Positions 61,123 through 64,000 of a DNA stretch of 64,000 bases are shown piece by piece. The notes under the pieces were generated by a model. That model saw only the letters and a list, made by a program, of their open reading frames with translations, ran no database searches and was not told where the DNA came from. Positions within the stretch are counted from its first letter, which is position 1; each line of letters starts with the position of its first letter. Location: positions 43,307,021 to 43,371,020 of the forward strand of contig NC_081541.1 of assembly GCF_901000735.1 (NCBI RefSeq), in the 5' to 3' direction. This stretch comes from Corylus avellana (lineage: Eukaryota > Streptophyta > Magnoliopsida > Fagales > Betulaceae). The position numbers and the translations under genes were made by a program.

Positions 61123-61990
61123 CTGCAACACAATTTTATAAATGTAATAAACATGGGCAATCATGCTCATTAATTCAAAGCATAGTTAAGAAACATAACA
61201 ATTCTTTAACATGTGTTGCTTCAAGAAGTCACCGGAATGCACTTTCTGCGTCCCCAAAACAAGAAAAAAAAAAAAAAAAAAAAACCTTGAATTCACTAGT
61301 TAAAGTTTAAATACAAAGCATCATACAACCAAACCACTGTGATAAAGCATTTGTGTACTTGCATCAGATAAATGTTCATAGAAAATTTGGACAGTTGAAT
61401 ACTACAACAATTTTCCAAATGACAAGCCACAGAGCTCAGGGAATTTATCACAGTAAGGGCAGATTATAACCTCAAACAACCATGTACAAGCAATACATGT
61501 CAGTCCCAAACATTTGGAATGAAGATTGCCACGGAATGCAGATCCCCAATGTCCTTCTCTACAGGGAATCCGCATATATAATAGATGGTTGTAAAGCCAA
61601 GAAATTGCAATATAGAGCTTCTCCTATTCTTTAACTTTAGATATCCATCAACAAACTACCAACACAATTAACATAAAGCAGCAGCTATTAAAGAGAGAGA
61701 GAGAGAGAGAAGAAAAAGAAAGACAATGGATGCTGCTTATCCAGTAATCTGTCTCACATTTTAATAAATTCATTTAAAAAGAACACGAACTACAAATAAG
61801 CAGACAAGAAGCTCTCCAAATGTTAGTGTCTTCGGCATGGGTCAAAACTTGATACGAATTCAACGTATACTAGCACTAGTGGATATGAAATGGCAACAGA
61901 TGTTAGTGCAACTAGATTTGCAGGACGACAGACCAATGAGTCCCGCTAATGCAGCAAGGAGTAGAAGACAGATAGGAGAACCAGTGATTT
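61123..61990. other. Exportin intron upstream of the first exon seen
   Basis: No coding exon, RNA gene or element with clear ends. It holds an A-tract at 61263-61283 and a (GA)n run near 61692-61711. Confidence 0.5.
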
Positions 61991-61994
61991 AACT

Positions 61995-64000
61995 TTATTT
62001 TTGAAAACTAACTACAATTTTATTGAAAATTGTAAAATTCTCTTGCTCCTAATATCTACCTATTTTAGCTCACACTCCTCCAACAATCTATTGCAGTCCT
62101 CAAAACTTATGTCATTCATTTTCATCCAAAGGCACCACAAGAGGAAAAGTGGCACCATCTTCCACACAACCGCACTCCGAGTGCTACCAGCAATCTACCA
62201 ACAAGCAAGCAAGTCAACTACTCGGCTAGGCAAAACCTGAGACAGCCCAAAGTGCCAGAAAAAGACATTCCATAATGTGCAAGCAACCTCACAATGGAGA
62301 AGAAAATAGTCCACAGACTCCCCGTTCTTCTTACATATACAACACCTATCAATTACAATGACATGCCGCTTCCTAAGATTGCTCATGGTAAAGATCCTTC
62401 CTAAGGCCGCCGACCAAGCAAAGACAACCGCCCTCAAAAGAGACTTAGTCCATCAAATACTCTTCCAAGGGAAAGGAAAGCCGTCAATACGAACCAAGAC
62501 ACTAAAGAAATATATTACATTGAACAACCCTTTTTTTGAGGGGGTCCACCAAAGCTTGTCTTCACCTTCCCGTCTCTAGGTAACTGAATACAAGAAGTTA
62601 AAGAACAAGACAAAGATATCCACCTAGTCATGAGCCGCTCTAGCAAAGCTAAAGTTTCACTAATTGGAGCCACCAAAAAGCTCCAAGTGGACTACTATGG
62701 AGGCATCCTTCGCGTAAAAAATATCATATAAATCTGGAAAGGCTTCCTCTTCAGGACCTTATCCCCACACCATAGGTCATCCCAAAATCTAACATTGGAG
62801 CCAGTTCCCACCTCAAATCTAGTATGACTTGAAAACTTCTCCCAACCTCTCCTAATATTCTTCCATAACCCCACCCCATACGCCCCTACAGGTTCATTAG
62901 AGCACCACCCATCCCACGAACTACCAAATATAATATCCATCACAACTCTCCACAATGCCACTCTCTCATGCACATAGCTCCATTAGTAATGTTATATACA
63001 TAACCAAGTATCAACCTTTTATCCACCAAATCTAATGTGGTGTGGTCCCCCAACCAAAAAACCCATTTTCATCCACCAAATGCTATGGGAGGGACACCCA
63101 CATCAGATTTGGTGGATAAAGGGTAGTTACTTGGGCGGTATATAATTACTCTAGCGCCATAACCATTTTCCTAGGAGAGCACAGACATATGCTTGTTCCG
63201 AACCCCTCAGAGAATGGAGAACAATCCTTAGACCAACTTACCCGGTGAAAACTCTTCGCCTAGCCCCCCCCCCCAAATAAGAAATCTCATTGAAGCCTCT
63301 CATATGGTTTGCAACACCCACGGGGAGAGGAAAAAGGGACATCAAATACTTAGACAAATTGGAAAGGATGCTCATAATAAGAGTAATCCTGTCACCATTA
63401 GACAAATACATCATTTTCCAACTAGTCAGTAGTTGCTCTATCTTTTCAATAACACAATCCCAAATAGACTTGGGACTCGCAGGAGGCCCCCAATGAGAGA
63501 CCAAGATACTTCATAGGCAAAGAAGAAACCCCATAGCCTAGAATGTCAGCCAACCCATCCACATTCTCAACATTACCAACTGGAACCAACTCCGATATAG
63601 CCAGATAAATCTTCAGTACGAAGGCATCTTCGAAACATAAAAATAACGCACACAAATAGTGAAGGTGGCCAAGCTTGGTTTCATAGCAAACTAAAGTGTC
63701 ATCCGCAAGCAAGAAATGTGAGATGTTAACCTCCCCAAATCCCACAAAAAAGCCTAAAAGAGAACCCCCATCCATAGTTGCAAAAATCATTTTGTTTAAG
63801 GCTTCCATAACAATAACAAAAAGAAAAGGCAACAAAGGATCTCTCTGTCTCAGACCATGGGAGATACTTAAAAAACTAGACGGAGTGCCATTCAACAAAA
63901 CAGATAAGCGCACCCAAGAAATACAATGTGTTATTCAAGAAAGCCATTCTCCCCAAAACCACACCTCCTCAACTAGTAAAGTGAGAAATCCCAATGACAT
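61995..64000 (-). mobile_element. LINE running past the right edge of the window
   Basis: Minus-strand frames read, 5' to 3': RLSVLLNGTPSSFLSISHGL, FLLADDTLVC (catalytic Asp pair intact), MYLSNGDRITLIMSILSN, GLWKNIRRGWEKFSSHTRFE and CCICKKNGESVDYFLLHC. Stops and frameshifts separate them. It is interrupted by a MITE at 62984-63151 and lies in an exportin intron. Confidence 0.88.
62984..63151. mobile_element. 168-bp foldback MITE nested in a LINE
   Basis: The ends tagtaatgttatatac and (reversed) gagtaattatatacc are inverted repeats; the inner arms share ttatccaccaaatct. The flanks tagctccat (62975-62983) and tagcgccat (63152-63160) form a 9-bp duplication with one mismatch. Removing the insert restores the LINE frame WLWRYVHE. 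A 9-bp duplication suits the Mutator class. Confidence 0.88.

Overview
The window is nuclear DNA of a flowering plant, most likely a woody eudicot (the exact taxon is inference). Signs are AT-rich introns with GT-AG junctions, plant-only gene families (SUVH methyltransferase, SBT subtilase, NCA1), L1-type LINEs with a zf-RVT tail, tRNA-related SINEs and many short foldback MITEs. Nothing looks bacterial, organellar or viral.

All six recognisable host genes lie on the minus strand. From left to right: a mitochondrial DAR GTPase (271-4615, 8 exons); a PWWP protein with three RRM-like repeats (5499-9805, 2 coding exons); an intronless SUVH1-type SRA-SET protein (15274-17343); a complete SBT5.2/CRSP-like subtilase (21041-29504, 11 exons); NCA1, the RING/TPR catalase chaperone (31502-36217, 7 coding exons); and the C-terminal two thirds of an exportin-7 gene (39010-61122, 20 exons, 5' end beyond the window). 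I placed splice sites by hand from GT/AG, reading phase and family similarity. For each multi-exon gene the exon lengths close in frame, giving 376, 1059, 772 and 380 residues for the four complete ones and 724 for the exportin part; the intronless SUVH1-type gene is one 689-residue frame. The genes do not form a pathway: they cover organelle ribosome assembly, chromatin, secreted proteolysis, catalase activity and nuclear export.

Most of the rest is mobile DNA. The intergenic stretch 10-20 kb holds a mini-SINE, a SINE inside a LINE tail, several MITEs and a decayed LINE. The subtilase introns hold six foldback elements, one inserted 6 nt past a splice donor. The exportin introns hold at least five LINE pieces in both orientations, nested into each other with readable target-site duplications, plus two SINEs, a MITE inside a LINE, a broken PPR-gene fragment and a 44-bp copy of one of the gene's own exon ends.

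I found no new multi-gene system. The most unusual host features are the tandem duplications inside coding exons (17 residues in NCA1; about 125 residues and three 131-residue RRM-like units in the PWWP gene), simple repeats sitting on splice sites, and an unidentified 42-codon ORF at 11053-11181.
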